From the NCBI GenBank assembly GCA_021810045.1, contig JAJZJR010000011.1:1-64000 (forward strand): DNA of 64,000 bases, read 5' to 3'. This document shows, one piece after another, positions 50,933 to 61,126 of this stretch. Every line of letters starts with the position of its first letter. Position 1 is the first letter of the stretch. The notes beneath the pieces are model-generated. The model made no database searches, had not been told where the DNA came from, and saw only the letters and a program-made list of their open reading frames with translations. A program made the translations under genes and the position numbers. Source of the DNA: Thermoplasmata archaeon (GTDB lineage Archaea > Thermoplasmatota > Thermoplasmata > Thermoplasmatales > Thermoplasmataceae).

Positions 50933-52012
50933 ATGGAACAGCAAGGTAATGTCGGCAGGGTCCAGAGCGATGATCTGCAATATGTAGTTGATGCAGTTAC
51001 CAGCCGTCTTCATACCTATGATGTTCAGGCCAATCCTGTCAGCATAAGATTTTACTATTTCAACAGCGACAATCCTGATCTTTTTGAGGCTTTTGACAAG
51101 ATAAGGATCGAACTCATACCAAAGGGGTATATCCCTTATCTTTCTCAGAACGGTGAACATTTCCTGGAGGTTACAAGAAGACCAAAAACCCGTTTTTCCG
51201 GAGTATATGTGAACGTTATTATGCTTGTCCTGACCCTTCTTTCCACCATATATGTGGGTTCAACATATTCATCTTATTTTGTAAAGCCTGGATCAAGTGA
51301 ATTCCTCAGCCTGTTCTATGGATTCATATTCTTCTCGCTTCCTCTCATGCTTATACTCGGTATCCATGAAACAGGACACTATATTGTTGCAAGAAGGCAC
51401 AAAGTGAGGGCATCACTCCCATTCTTCATTCCATTCCCTGTTACAATAGGCACATTTGGTGCATTCATTTCACTGCGCGATCCTGTACCCAACAAGAGGG
51501 CAATGGTGGAAATAGGCATAGCAGGCCCTCTTTTCGGGTTCCTGACTGCATTGCCCCTCCTGTTCGTAGCTTCTTACCTCAGCCATATTTTCGTCCCTGT
51601 TCCAAATGCTACTGCAACACTCTCCATTAACTTTCCAATAATCTACACACTACTGCATCTGACCACCCCTGCGGATCAGCCGGTATTCCCCATGGTCCTG
51701 GCGGTCTGGGTAGGAATGTTTGCAACCGCTATGAATCTCCTGCCGGTAGGGCAACTTGATGGCGGGCACGTTGTAAGGGGTCTTTTCGGAAAGAAGGCAT
51801 CAATTGTTGATTACATCTTTGTGGCATTCCTTTTCGTAATCGGCTACAAATACAGTGGATGGTGGCTCCTGGCAATATTTGTCATAATTATGGGTCTAAC
51901 GCATCCACCTGCACTGGACGATTATTCCCCCATCAAGGGCAGGCAGGTTGCACTTGGCATTGTAGGCCTGATAATGTTTGTGCTTACATTCACAATAATA
52001 CCCATAAAGTAG
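50933..52012 (+). CDS. site-2 protease family membrane metalloprotease (M50)
   Basis: The 359-residue protein has an N-terminal cytoplasmic domain of about 90 residues, then seven or so hydrophobic helices. The zinc motif HETGH is at 145-149 and the third ligand region is LLPVGQLDGGHVVRG (the usual LDGGH). Such proteases cut membrane proteins inside the bilayer, often releasing regulators. An in-frame purine-rich AAGGAGACAAG directly precedes the ATG, so unlike many genes here it has a leader with ribosome-binding site. The leader may include the inverted repeats at 50718-50903. Confidence 0.92.
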   Translation: MEQQGNVGRVQSDDLQYVVDAVTSRLHTYDVQANPVSIRFYYFNSDNPDLFEAFDKIRIELIPKGYIPYLSQNGEHFLEVTRRPKTRFSGVYVNVIMLVLTLLSTIYVGSTYSSYFVKPGSSEFLSLFYGFIFFSLPLMLILGIHETGHYIVARRHKVRASLPFFIPFPVTIGTFGAFISLRDPVPNKRAMVEIGIAGPLFGFLTALPLLFVASYLSHIFVPVPNATATLSINFPIIYTLLHLTTPADQPVFPMVLAVWVGMFATAMNLLPVGQLDGGHVVRGLFGKKASIVDYIFVAFLFVIGYKYSGWWLLAIFVIIMGLTHPPALDDYSPIKGRQVALGIVGLIMFVLTFTIIPIK

Positions 52013-52078
52013 CATTTTCTCATTTTTCATGGGACAAAAGAACACTTTAATACATGATGGGTTCTCTTGTTTTAGCGC

Positions 52079-53134
52079 ATGAAAGATACATTCACCCTCT
52101 TCATGGATTTTCTCAGGACAAACAGGGAAGAGATAAGGAATAGCCTCGAAATGGCTGCGGATTCATGGAGAAGGGATCTTTACGGTACGGTTTTCAGGAA
52201 TAACTTCATTTCGGCACCAGAGACTGAGCCCGTTACCGGCAAATCCATATCATCCACGGACAGCACTGAATTTATCAGGGAACTTTACAACGGGAAAAAA
52301 CTCATACTGATAAGGGCCTATACAGTATTGGGAAAGAAGATATTCCCAAGCTTTATTTCAGAGGTTATCTCAGTTTCAAGGGATGATCTTCAGCAGTTCA
52401 CCATAATGCTTATGGAGCATTCAGAACACATAAGCATCCTGGAAATGCTCAGGGAGGAGAGTCCCGATTACGTCCTTGTGGACGGTTCCCTTACAGGAAG
52501 AATATTCGGAAAATTCAAGACGCTCAACGCCGATGGATACAGGGAATTCAGCCGGAAATACATGGAAACCCTTGGGGAGATGCTTGAAACAGCATCAAAA
52601 AAGAGAATACCTGTAATATTCATGGCAAAGAGTTCAGAGTCAAAACTTTTCAGAACCTACCTTCTCAATCTCCTGAAGCAGGAAAATCCCCACAACCAAT
52701 ATATTCCAGAAGAGGAGAACCTCAGCGCAAGTGATCATTTTCTAGTTAAATCAATGGCAAAAGAGGCAGGATATACCGTTCCACTGCTGCAGGCAGTTCC
52801 CAGAATCTGGAGCGATGGCCGTTTCCCGGTTCTCACTACGCACATTTTGCCCAGGCTGAATGATCTCCCCCTTAAGGTTGATGTTGTTTTCTCCACAGAT
52901 GGCCAGGTCCCGGATGTCACTGAAGGTTCAACACTCCCGGGCGATGTGCTGAATCTCATGTTCTGGGGATATGGGGATCTTAAGACATACAATATATGGC
53001 TTGCTGATGTTGACCGGCTGGTCAAGTTCAGGAACAGTGAGGTTGAAAATATTTACATGAGGGCATTTGAGCGGGAAATTGGTGTAAGTTTCTACGAAAC
53101 AAGAGGTGAAAGACGTGCAAGACTCAGGATCTGA
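52079..53134 (+). CDS. nurA: NurA 5'-3' nuclease
   Basis: The 351-residue protein is the nuclease partner of HerA in DNA end resection. Recognisable parts are YVLVDGSLTGRIFG with a catalytic Asp, an N-terminal acidic region and a C-terminal DLKTYNIWLADVDRLVKF that matches the family end. NurA forms a dimer on the HerA hexamer and degrades the 5' strand at double-strand breaks. The gene heads the nurA-herA-mre11-rad50 operon and overlaps herA by 29 nt. A TATA-like CTTTAATAC lies about 30 nt before the ATG. Confidence 0.9.
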   Translation: MKDTFTLFMDFLRTNREEIRNSLEMAADSWRRDLYGTVFRNNFISAPETEPVTGKSISSTDSTEFIRELYNGKKLILIRAYTVLGKKIFPSFISEVISVSRDDLQQFTIMLMEHSEHISILEMLREESPDYVLVDGSLTGRIFGKFKTLNADGYREFSRKYMETLGEMLETASKKRIPVIFMAKSSESKLFRTYLLNLLKQENPHNQYIPEEENLSASDHFLVKSMAKEAGYTVPLLQAVPRIWSDGRFPVLTTHILPRLNDLPLKVDVVFSTDGQVPDVTEGSTLPGDVLNLMFWGYGDLKTYNIWLADVDRLVKFRNSEVENIYMRAFEREIGVSFYETRGERRARLRI

Positions 53135-54650
53135 TTTAGGATATGTCGTAGGCGATAATACTTCTGACATTTTTCGGTTTGTTTTATCTGAAAATTCCCA
53201 GGCCAAGAAGTGGGAATACGTTTACATGGAAATCAATGGCGGCAGGGTGCTTGGAAGGGTTGAGAGAATTATCTCCAAGAGCGAGCTCCTCAATGATGGA
53301 ATGGACTATGAAAGCATAAACAGGTATGTTTCCAGTGATCTGGATTATTCCGTGAACCTGTGCATGGCCAGGACCCTTGGAGTCATGAACGGAGACAGGC
53401 TTGAACTATCCAGGGACCTCATAAGGCCTGGAACAAAAGTATACAGGGCTACAAGTGAAATGCTGGAGAATATTTTCAGGTTTAAGGAGGACGAATCCCT
53501 GGATATCGGTTATCTTGCAGACAGATCTGATGTTCGGGTATCCCTGAGTGTGTCCGGAATGAGGAGGCATGTTGCCATTGTTGCCCAGACCGGTGCCGGG
53601 AAATCACATACTGCAGGCGTTCTCATGGAGGAACTGCTTAAGAAGGGGGCATCTATCGTGGTTCTGGATCCGCATGCCGATTATGTTCTTATGAGGAAAT
53701 CCCAGTCCAGTAGTTTTTACAGCAACACAATACGGGTTTTCCGCACTCCACTGAGCACAGGACGTTATGATTCATTCCAGCAGGGTATTGTCAATGAATT
53801 CACTTTAAGATTTGCAGACCTGGAGGCTGACGACGTTTCTGAGATCATGGGAATAAAGGAATCCTGGACCAATCTAAGAAAATCTGTGGAGCTTTCGGTA
53901 AAGAACATGCACGGAAAGAGGGATTTTGAAGACTTCATCAAGGCAGCCCAGTCTCTGGATCCCCCTGAGGATTATCATAAAATAGCAGGCCGTCTGAGAC
54001 TCCTCTCCAAGGTGAAGAGTATCTTTGGAGACAGGACTACAGGATTGGCTGATTATATCCAGCCAGGCATGATGTCAATTCTGGATCTCTCTGGTATGGA
54101 CCAGTTCCTGGCAAATTACTTCTCTTACAGAGTGATAAATGAGATTTATGAGTCTAAGCTCACATCACAGTACAGGTATCCTGTTTTTATCTTCATTGAG
54201 GAGGCACATAATTTTGTTCCTCCCGGATCATCGACGCAGATCTCTCAGATGATTAAGAAAGTGGCTTCCGAAGGGCGTAAATTCGGGATTTTTCTCGTGG
54301 TGATCACTCAAAGACCGGGAAAAATAGATCAGGATGTACTCAGCCAGTGTAATTCTGAAATAATTCTCAGGATCACGAACCCCATGGACCAAAAAGCGAT
54401 CCTGGAAAGTGGTGAGAGCATCAGCCAGGCTGTAATAGATGATCTGCCTTCACTGAACGTTGGAGAAGCCATTCTTGTGGGGCAGTTCGTGAAGGTTCCT
54501 GTTAATGTCAAGGTCAGAACAAGGGAGAGCCAGGAAGGAGGTGGAGACATCGATGTCGTAGAACTCCTGAAGGAATCCAGGAGGGAAAGGGATGAAAAGA
54601 ACAGTGCCTCTGGTGACAGAAAACGAATTTCAAGGATACTGGGTGATTGA
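53106..54650 (+). CDS. herA: HerA DNA translocase/helicase
   Basis: The 514-residue protein has an N-terminal HAS-barrel region, the P-loop QTGAGKSHT (161-169), Walker B VVLDPHADY near 193 and FIFIEEAHNFVPP in the C-terminal part, followed by the arginine-finger region and VITQRPGKID. It forms a hexameric ring that feeds DNA ends to NurA. GTG at 53106 is taken as start; another GTG at 53115 is close. The stop TGA directly abuts the mre11 ATG. Confidence 0.95.
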   Translation: MKDVQDSGSDLGYVVGDNTSDIFRFVLSENSQAKKWEYVYMEINGGRVLGRVERIISKSELLNDGMDYESINRYVSSDLDYSVNLCMARTLGVMNGDRLELSRDLIRPGTKVYRATSEMLENIFRFKEDESLDIGYLADRSDVRVSLSVSGMRRHVAIVAQTGAGKSHTAGVLMEELLKKGASIVVLDPHADYVLMRKSQSSSFYSNTIRVFRTPLSTGRYDSFQQGIVNEFTLRFADLEADDVSEIMGIKESWTNLRKSVELSVKNMHGKRDFEDFIKAAQSLDPPEDYHKIAGRLRLLSKVKSIFGDRTTGLADYIQPGMMSILDLSGMDQFLANYFSYRVINEIYESKLTSQYRYPVFIFIEEAHNFVPPGSSTQISQMIKKVASEGRKFGIFLVVITQRPGKIDQDVLSQCNSEIILRITNPMDQKAILESGESISQAVIDDLPSLNVGEAILVGQFVKVPVNVKVRTRESQEGGGDIDVVELLKESRRERDEKNSASGDRKRISRILGD

Positions 54651-55781
54651 ATGCTGAAGTTTCTTCACATGTCTGATACCCATCTGGGAAGCCGCCAGTA
54701 TATGCGTGACGACCGGGAAAACGATTTTTATGAAGCTTTCAGGGAAGCCATGGATATAGCCATTGAGAGAAAGGTGGACTTCATAGTACACTCCGGAGAT
54801 CTTTTTGACACCTGGAGCCCTTCAAACAGGGCACTTACTGAATTCAAGGAAACAGCCCTGAAGATGAAGGAGGCAGGTATCCCCATGTATCTGATCATGG
54901 GAGATCATGACAGGCCAAAGAGGACAGATTATCCTGCTGCAAAAATATTCGATTTTCTTGGAATAACATTGCTGGGACATGATGGGGTGGAATCCACAAC
55001 ATTTTCAAAAAACGGCGAGGAAGTCCTCATAGTTGGTATTTCCAATCTCAAAGGCTCCAGAAGGGATCAGCTTATAGATGAATATGCAGAGGCAGATTTA
55101 CTTGCCCAGTCTGCAAAAAATTCCATTCTCATTTCACACCAGGGTGTCACCGGTTATCTTATTGATGATGCTTGTGAGGCTGATTATGACCAGCTCCCGA
55201 AGCATTTCAGCTATCTGGCAATGGGACATGTCCATGATGGAGCAGTGAGGGCCAACAGTTACCCATTGTTCTCCTATGCAGGATCAACAGAAATGAAGAG
55301 CATAAGGGAAATCAACGCTTTCCTGAAACAGGGCAAATCCGTAAATCTTGTGAGCCTGGAGAACAATGAGGCACATGTTGACAGGATACCTCTCAGTAAA
55401 GTAAGATACCAGTTTCTTGTGGAATCCGATTTCGATCATTATGTGGAAGACCTGGAGAAAACGCTTGACAGATACCGGGAAAAATTCAATGGAAAAATTC
55501 CCCTGGTTACCCTTAGAATCAACGGTACCGGTGACAAGGAAGAGGTCAGGAGAGTCATCTCAAAGTACCAGGATGTAAATTTCAGGCCCCCGGAATTCAT
55601 AGCAGAGACCGTGGAAATAGAATCAAGGCCCGGGATGGATACGGCCTCTGATTACATTAAGTCATACTTCACGGAAAACCCCATGCTTGCAGAAATTGCC
55701 GAGGAATTCTACAGCCACGCCAGGCAGGACAGGGAGGAAGCCTTAAGGTGGCTCAGGGAAAAACTGGGGCTGGGTGAGTGA
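54651..55781 (+). CDS. mre11: Mre11 double-strand break repair nuclease
   Basis: The 376-residue protein has the phosphoesterase motifs HMSDTHLG (residues 6-13), VHSGDLFDTW, MGDHDRPKR (GDHD replaces the usual GNHD), SHQGV and MGHVHDG. The Asn of GNHD contacts a metal, so Asp in its place is a mild, shared variation worth noting. It works with Rad50 as nuclease and tether. ATG follows the herA stop without gap, and its end overlaps rad50 by 8 nt. Confidence 0.95.
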   Translation: MLKFLHMSDTHLGSRQYMRDDRENDFYEAFREAMDIAIERKVDFIVHSGDLFDTWSPSNRALTEFKETALKMKEAGIPMYLIMGDHDRPKRTDYPAAKIFDFLGITLLGHDGVESTTFSKNGEEVLIVGISNLKGSRRDQLIDEYAEADLLAQSAKNSILISHQGVTGYLIDDACEADYDQLPKHFSYLAMGHVHDGAVRANSYPLFSYAGSTEMKSIREINAFLKQGKSVNLVSLENNEAHVDRIPLSKVRYQFLVESDFDHYVEDLEKTLDRYREKFNGKIPLVTLRINGTGDKEEVRRVISKYQDVNFRPPEFIAETVEIESRPGMDTASDYIKSYFTENPMLAEIAEEFYSHARQDREEALRWLREKLGLGE

Positions 55782-58479
55782 ACTGATAATAAAGCAGATG
55801 GAACTGATCAACTTTCTTTCGCACTCCAACTCTAAAGTATCATTTGAAAAGGGTGTCACGGTTATCTATGGCCATAACGGTGCCGGAAAGAGCAGTATAA
55901 TTGATGCCATCAAATTCGCACTGTTTGGTGAGAAGAGAGGGGCTTCCATATCCGACCTCATAAGAAGAGGTGAACAGGATATGTCCGTAACACTTGATTT
56001 CACAATAGGGGAGCATGAATACCAGATACAGAGGATGATGTCGCAGGGCAAAAGCGGCATCAAGTCCAGGGATGCAGTCCTCACAGAGGATGGAAATGAA
56101 CTTGCAAGAACAGTGTCAGGCGTTGACAGCAGAGTTTCCGACATAATGGGTATCGACAAGGACACATTCCTGAACTCAGTGTTTGTGGAACAGGGAGAAA
56201 TTGATGCCCTCATTTCCAAGACGAAGGCAGAAAAGGAGAACACCTTCAGCAAGATCCTCGGACTGGACCTCCTGGGTCAGTTTGCAAAGGACCTGGGACA
56301 ACTGTCAAGAGACACTGAATCGAGGCTCATGGCTTTTTCAGATCTTCATGAGGATATGGATGAGATCCATTCCGGTATTGAAGATAAAGAGGCCAGGATA
56401 TCTGATCTTGACAGCAGGCTTCGGATAAAGGAAAATGAAAAGAACAACCTCTCCAGTGAACTTTCCAGGGTGGGTTCCTCCAGAACTGAGATCCAGGAAA
56501 GACTTGCTGCCCTTAATTCCATCTGGGATCAGCTCCAGGGAAAGAAGAAAAATTTTGATAACCTGTCAGTGAGGATCGACCGCAGAGCCAAGGATTTAAT
56601 GGAACAGAGAAGTAAATTCGAACGTTTGAGCAGTGAAGTGGACAACGACCTTCTGGGTAAAGCCGATGCAATAGGTGAATACTTCTCCCTCTCCGATTCA
56701 CTACCCGCAAAGAAAGAACTGCTGAAAAGCCTGGAAGAAAGGATTCACCAGGCAGAGTCAATTTCAGTCGAAATAAGGAACCTTGAACAGGGCCACAATG
56801 CATATATCATGCTGGAAAGGAAGCTCTCCGACATCAGGAGCAGAAGAGAGGAAATAGAGAACAGTGAAACCGAATACAGGAAAGCGGAATCGCGTTTGAG
56901 GGAAGTTGAAGCTGATATCGAAACCAGGAACCATGATCTGGCTGCAAAAGAGAATCAGCTCATGGAAAAACTGGCTCTGAAAGCAGTAGACCAAACTTCA
57001 GTGCAGGAAGAGAAGAGGAAAACTGAGGGCACACGGATAGATATTGATGACAGGATTCAGGCCATAAAAGGCGAAGTTGGTAAGATCAACCTTGATCTGA
57101 AGGACATAGCAGAGAACAGGAACAGGCTTTCAGACTCTTCTACCTGTCCTCTTTGCCTGCAACCCCTGTCACAGGATCATCTGGTACGTCTCAGAGGCGA
57201 GTACCGGGACAAGGAGGAAAATCTCAGAAGAAAGCTCCTTGAACTTGCAGAAAAGAAAAAATCTCTGGATGGTGAGAGGATGAACATTGAAAAGAGACTG
57301 GAAATGCTCAGCTCACCGGATATAGAAAACATCAGCGTTGACACAAGATACCTGGAATCCCGGAAAAAGGAAAAAGAAGGACTCCTGCAGAGCATCTCCA
57401 ACCTCAGACCTTCCCATGAGGCTTATCAGACATACATGGCCGATCTTGTGGACACCGAAAAGAAGCTCAAGAATCTTACTTACACATATAACAGGTATGA
57501 GCAGTTCGCACAGACACTTAAGTCCACGGATCTTGAGCAGATCAGTAAAAGGCAGAAGGAAACCTCTGAGGAAATAGAAGAGTTGGAGAAGAAACTTGAA
57601 GAAATGGAGAAGGCACTGAATTACCGCCCCGATCCGGACATCAGGAAGAAAATCAGGGAAATGAGAGAAAAGGAATCGGTCAGAATGAGGCTTTACAACG
57701 AGCTTTTTGCGCTGAACGCAACCCAGGAAAGTGAAAAGGGGCAGATAGATACCCTGAAAAAGGAAATTGAGGAACTCAATTCCAGACTGTCTGAAAAACC
57801 TGCTTTGGATCAGAAGTTCTCCGAGATCAACAGGGAATATGAAAACATCAACTCCGAGCTTATCCGGACAGTTCAGGAGGAATCGACTGTAAGGGCTGTG
57901 ATTGAAACAGAAAGAAATCAGATTTCCCAGCTGAGGGAAAAGCTGGCCGAACTGGAAAGGAAGAAGGCTTCCATGACCAACCTGAAGAAAGGCATTGAGA
58001 TCATCAATAAACTGAGGGGCTGTTTTGACAGGGAAGGTATCCAGAAAGCCATTAGGAAAGATTCAGCAATATATATCACAAACAAGGTCAGGGAATATTC
58101 AACATCCTTCAACCTGGACTTTGATGATGTCAACATAAACGAGGAAATGGCCATTGAAGTCTCACAGAATGGCAACGTGCAGAGCATAGACATGCTCAGC
58201 GGTGGCGAAAAAGTGGCACTTGCAATAGCATTGAGGCTTGCACTGGCAACTTACGTCATGGAGAGCGTAAAGACAATAGTAATGGATGAACCCACTACCT
58301 ATCTTGACGAGGACAGGAGAAGCAACCTGAAAGACATTATCCAGTACACGTTCAGGGGAGATGAAACACCGGTTCCTCAGATGATCATAGTAACGCATCA
58401 TAAAGAGCTGGGATCTGTTGCAGACAACGTTTATGAAGTTTCAAAGAAGCCAGGAGGTTCGCAGGTCACATCTGTTTGA
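55774..58479 (+). CDS. rad50: Rad50 ATPase with zinc hook
   Basis: The 901-residue protein has Walker A GHNGAGKSS (33-41), long coiled coils broken by the zinc-hook C458-P-L-C461, and in the C-terminal half the signature MLSGGEKVALAIALR followed by Walker B TIVMDEPTTYLDE. It binds Mre11 and bridges DNA ends through the hook. The GTG start lies inside mre11, so translation is coupled. A coiled-coil pattern with many Glu/Lys runs from about 150 to 740. Confidence 0.96.
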   Translation: MSELIIKQMELINFLSHSNSKVSFEKGVTVIYGHNGAGKSSIIDAIKFALFGEKRGASISDLIRRGEQDMSVTLDFTIGEHEYQIQRMMSQGKSGIKSRDAVLTEDGNELARTVSGVDSRVSDIMGIDKDTFLNSVFVEQGEIDALISKTKAEKENTFSKILGLDLLGQFAKDLGQLSRDTESRLMAFSDLHEDMDEIHSGIEDKEARISDLDSRLRIKENEKNNLSSELSRVGSSRTEIQERLAALNSIWDQLQGKKKNFDNLSVRIDRRAKDLMEQRSKFERLSSEVDNDLLGKADAIGEYFSLSDSLPAKKELLKSLEERIHQAESISVEIRNLEQGHNAYIMLERKLSDIRSRREEIENSETEYRKAESRLREVEADIETRNHDLAAKENQLMEKLALKAVDQTSVQEEKRKTEGTRIDIDDRIQAIKGEVGKINLDLKDIAENRNRLSDSSTCPLCLQPLSQDHLVRLRGEYRDKEENLRRKLLELAEKKKSLDGERMNIEKRLEMLSSPDIENISVDTRYLESRKKEKEGLLQSISNLRPSHEAYQTYMADLVDTEKKLKNLTYTYNRYEQFAQTLKSTDLEQISKRQKETSEEIEELEKKLEEMEKALNYRPDPDIRKKIREMREKESVRMRLYNELFALNATQESEKGQIDTLKKEIEELNSRLSEKPALDQKFSEINREYENINSELIRTVQEESTVRAVIETERNQISQLREKLAELERKKASMTNLKKGIEIINKLRGCFDREGIQKAIRKDSAIYITNKVREYSTSFNLDFDDVNINEEMAIEVSQNGNVQSIDMLSGGEKVALAIALRLALATYVMESVKTIVMDEPTTYLDEDRRSNLKDIIQYTFRGDETPVPQMIIVTHHKELGSVADNVYEVSKKPGGSQVTSV

Positions 58480-58623
58480 AATTCCGGAAAAATATCCTGT
58501 GTAAAAACCCACTATTTTTCCTTAGATTTTGTCTCTAGGTAATACCTACCAAAAAAATTGTTATATATCTTAACATTTAACATAACTGTTTAAATCCATC
58601 TGGACCAGTAAAGGAAAGACACA

Positions 58624-59289
58624 ATGAAAGTCAGCGCTGTAATCCCCACAATAAATGAGGAAGGAACTATCGGAGAAGTCATAGACGGCCTTAAAAGCCT
58701 TGGCCATGAATTGGAGATTATTGTGGTTGACACAAACTCCAGGGACAGAACCAGGGAAATAGCAGAGGAGAAAGGAGCCCGGGTCATAAACCAGCCAAAA
58801 CGTGGATACGGGGTTGCATACAAGACAGGACTGGACGAAATGACGGGTGATGTTGCAGTATGCCTGGACGGGGACGGGACCTATCCAACTGATGTTGTAG
58901 GGCCTCTTATTCAGATCCTGCAGATGGATGATGTTGATTTTATCTCCTGTGACCGTATAACTCTGAGGACCGCAAAGAATTACACAACACTCCACTTCGT
59001 AGGAAACAGCGTTCTTACAAAGTCCATAGGCCTCCTGTTCAAGGTAAGCCTCAAGGACTCTCAGAGCGGGATGTGGGTATTCAAGGCCGGACTTTACAAA
59101 CAGATGAGAAATCTCAGCGATGGAATGTCTTTTTCACAGGATATTAAAATCGAAGCAGTCAAGCTGGGTAAATTCATCGAAATTCCAATCAGGTATGGTG
59201 TCAGGATATCAAAACCAAAACTCAATACATGGAAAGATGGTTTTTCCAACCTGTTTTACGTTTTCATAAAAAGGGTAAATAATTCCTGA
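58624..59289 (+). CDS. family 2 glycosyltransferase (dolichol-phosphate-mannose synthase-like)
   Basis: The 221-residue protein has AVIPTINEEGTIGEVIDGL at the start, DTNSRDRTREIAEEKGARV, and VAVCLDGDGTYPTDVVGPL where the DGDG stretch binds the metal-nucleotide sugar. The later SQSGMWVFKAGLYKQM matches DPM1-like enzymes. It would transfer a sugar to a lipid carrier for surface-protein glycosylation, fitting the sequon-rich proteins in the window. No membrane segments. AAAGGAAAG precedes the ATG as ribosome-binding site. Confidence 0.87.
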   Translation: MKVSAVIPTINEEGTIGEVIDGLKSLGHELEIIVVDTNSRDRTREIAEEKGARVINQPKRGYGVAYKTGLDEMTGDVAVCLDGDGTYPTDVVGPLIQILQMDDVDFISCDRITLRTAKNYTTLHFVGNSVLTKSIGLLFKVSLKDSQSGMWVFKAGLYKQMRNLSDGMSFSQDIKIEAVKLGKFIEIPIRYGVRISKPKLNTWKDGFSNLFYVFIKRVNNS

Positions 59290-59368
59290 TTCCCTCAATT
59301 TCAGGATTAGATTCAAATGGGAAACCCTGAGAAAGGTTTTATCCATCCATGCAGATTACAATACAGCA

Positions 59369-59737
59369 ATGGCGATCCTCAAAAGAAAATCATCAAAGGA
59401 TGAGCAACAGGACAGTGAAGGAGTCAGGAAGTTCATAGACCTGAATGATTACAGGTTCCAGGAAGAAAAGGCAGACGCGAGGAGCGTCGCGAGGGTTGCA
59501 GAGATCAGGAAACTTGAGGATGTAAGGAAGATCGGCCATTACATTTTTGAAGGAGATATCATGCTCATAGATTGTTCCCCTATTTCTTCAGAGGAGTACA
59601 TGATGAAAAGAGTGACCGATGAGCTGAGGCGCATGGTAAGGGATTCAAATGGGGATGTTGCCCTGGTAGGCAAGAGTTTTCTTCTTGTGACACCACCTGA
59701 TATTGCCATTGACAGGAACAGGATAAAGAATCTCTAA
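59369..59737 (+). CDS. sepF: SepF-type cell division protein (archaeal)
   Basis: The 122-residue protein has a basic/polar N terminus (MAILKRKSSKDEQ), which in archaeal SepF can act as membrane anchor, and a SepF core (KFIDLNDYRFQEE, then IFEGDIMLIDCSPISSEEYMMKRV, then GDVALVGKSFLLVTPPDIAID). Archaeal SepF tethers FtsZ to the membrane, so an FtsZ should exist elsewhere in the genome. Its stop overlaps that of the convergent MFS gene by 4 nt. Confidence 0.87.
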   Translation: MAILKRKSSKDEQQDSEGVRKFIDLNDYRFQEEKADARSVARVAEIRKLEDVRKIGHYIFEGDIMLIDCSPISSEEYMMKRVTDELRRMVRDSNGDVALVGKSFLLVTPPDIAIDRNRIKNL

Positions 59738-61098
59738 TAAGAAGGTAGCTTGGTATTTTTCACGTCGTCTGAGGCTATCATGTTATTCATCCTCAACTGG
59801 AATCTCACAAGGAACAGCCCCCCTATGAGTACCGCAAGTGATGCAAGGAGAAACTCAGTACCATAGCCAAGGGAGTATGATACGTAACCTGAAACCACTC
59901 CGCTTCCAATCTGTCCAACACCAAGGAATGAATTGTAATATCCAATGGCTTTCCCCCTGTTTTCCGGGATAGCCAGTTTTGAAATTGATGTGGTCCAGCT
60001 TATGCTTATGAAACTCCAGAAAAAGCCCATGAGCGTATAACTGAGAATTGCCAGGGGGATTGAGAACCTGAATCCTACAAGAAAGACAGCAAGGAAAGTG
60101 GCGAAACCCAGTACCCCTACCCTGGAGAAAAGGGCCATAGACAGGGATTTACTGACTCCCATCCTGTTAATTGTGGCTCCACTCAACCTGAAGGCTAAAG
60201 CAGAAGCAATATTGTTCAGGAGATACATGAGGAAAACGTCGGTTTCGCTCGAATGGAGTACATTGAGCATGAACACTGGGAATGGGATAAAAAACAGCTG
60301 GAACCCGAACATCAGAAAACAGGTGTAGAAAATATAGAGCTTTGTCCTTGCAGCGAGCTTCTTACCTACTTTCTTGACACTGATTGTGTGAATTACCTGA
60401 GTCGGGAAATATCTCACCCTTTCCACTGTACGGAAAAAGTAATACCTGGAGAGTTTCTGGCTGTACCTCGGAATTGTTTTCTTGGGCTCCGGGAGCAATA
60501 TCCATGCACTTATGCCTGCAAAAAGATAGATGAAGGCTGATACTACATAGAGTTCAGGGAGAAAATGAGAATTCCTGTTTCCATAGAGGTTTAACATAAG
60601 AGTTCCTATGCCAAGGCCCGCCACAAGGCCAACATAAGATACTGTGTTGAAACTGGACATAACACTTGGCCATCTTTTCTCAACAGTACTTTCAAGAATG
60701 AGCAATGTAGCCACAGGCGTACTGGCCATGGCAAGTGCCTGGAATACAATGAGTGTAACCACGTACATGCCTATGGTGGTAGTTATTAGAATAAGCAGGA
60801 GTGAAAGAAACGATCCAAAGAACCCAATCAGGAGGAATATCTTTCTCTTTCCAATACGGTCTGAGAGGTTTCCCCAGAAAATCAGTGCCGGAACAGAAGC
60901 GGCGGATGATATGGATGAAATGGTTCCCACATCAATCACATTGGCATGAAGATAAATTACAACAAACAGGGGAATCAATGGTGAAGTGAGACCACTGGAT
61001 ATATTTGAAAAAAGATAACTTGCAAACCACGCATGTCCCTTTATTGCAGGGGCCTTCTGTTCTCCGACGGAAGCAGTATTTCCATTGATTTGTGACAT
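59734..61098 (-). CDS. major facilitator superfamily transporter
   Basis: The 454-residue protein has about twelve hydrophobic helices. The loop between helices 2 and 3 has GNLSDRIGKRK, the typical MFS motif, and a related ATINRMGVSKSLS stands in the second half. The central cytoplasmic loop (about residues 205-250) is basic. It resembles drug or sugar exporters of archaea; the substrate is not defined. A perfect inverted repeat lies upstream at 61127-61141. Confidence 0.88.
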   Translation of the reverse strand: MSQINGNTASVGEQKAPAIKGHAWFASYLFSNISSGLTSPLIPLFVVIYLHANVIDVGTISSISSAASVPALIFWGNLSDRIGKRKIFLLIGFFGSFLSLLLILITTTIGMYVVTLIVFQALAMASTPVATLLILESTVEKRWPSVMSSFNTVSYVGLVAGLGIGTLMLNLYGNRNSHFLPELYVVSAFIYLFAGISAWILLPEPKKTIPRYSQKLSRYYFFRTVERVRYFPTQVIHTISVKKVGKKLAARTKLYIFYTCFLMFGFQLFFIPFPVFMLNVLHSSETDVFLMYLLNNIASALAFRLSGATINRMGVSKSLSMALFSRVGVLGFATFLAVFLVGFRFSIPLAILSYTLMGFFWSFISISWTTSISKLAIPENRGKAIGYYNSFLGVGQIGSGVVSGYVSYSLGYGTEFLLASLAVLIGGLFLVRFQLRMNNMIASDDVKNTKLPSY

Positions 61099-61126
61099 GC
61101 AGATTCTTCTGAACTGAACGGTTATT

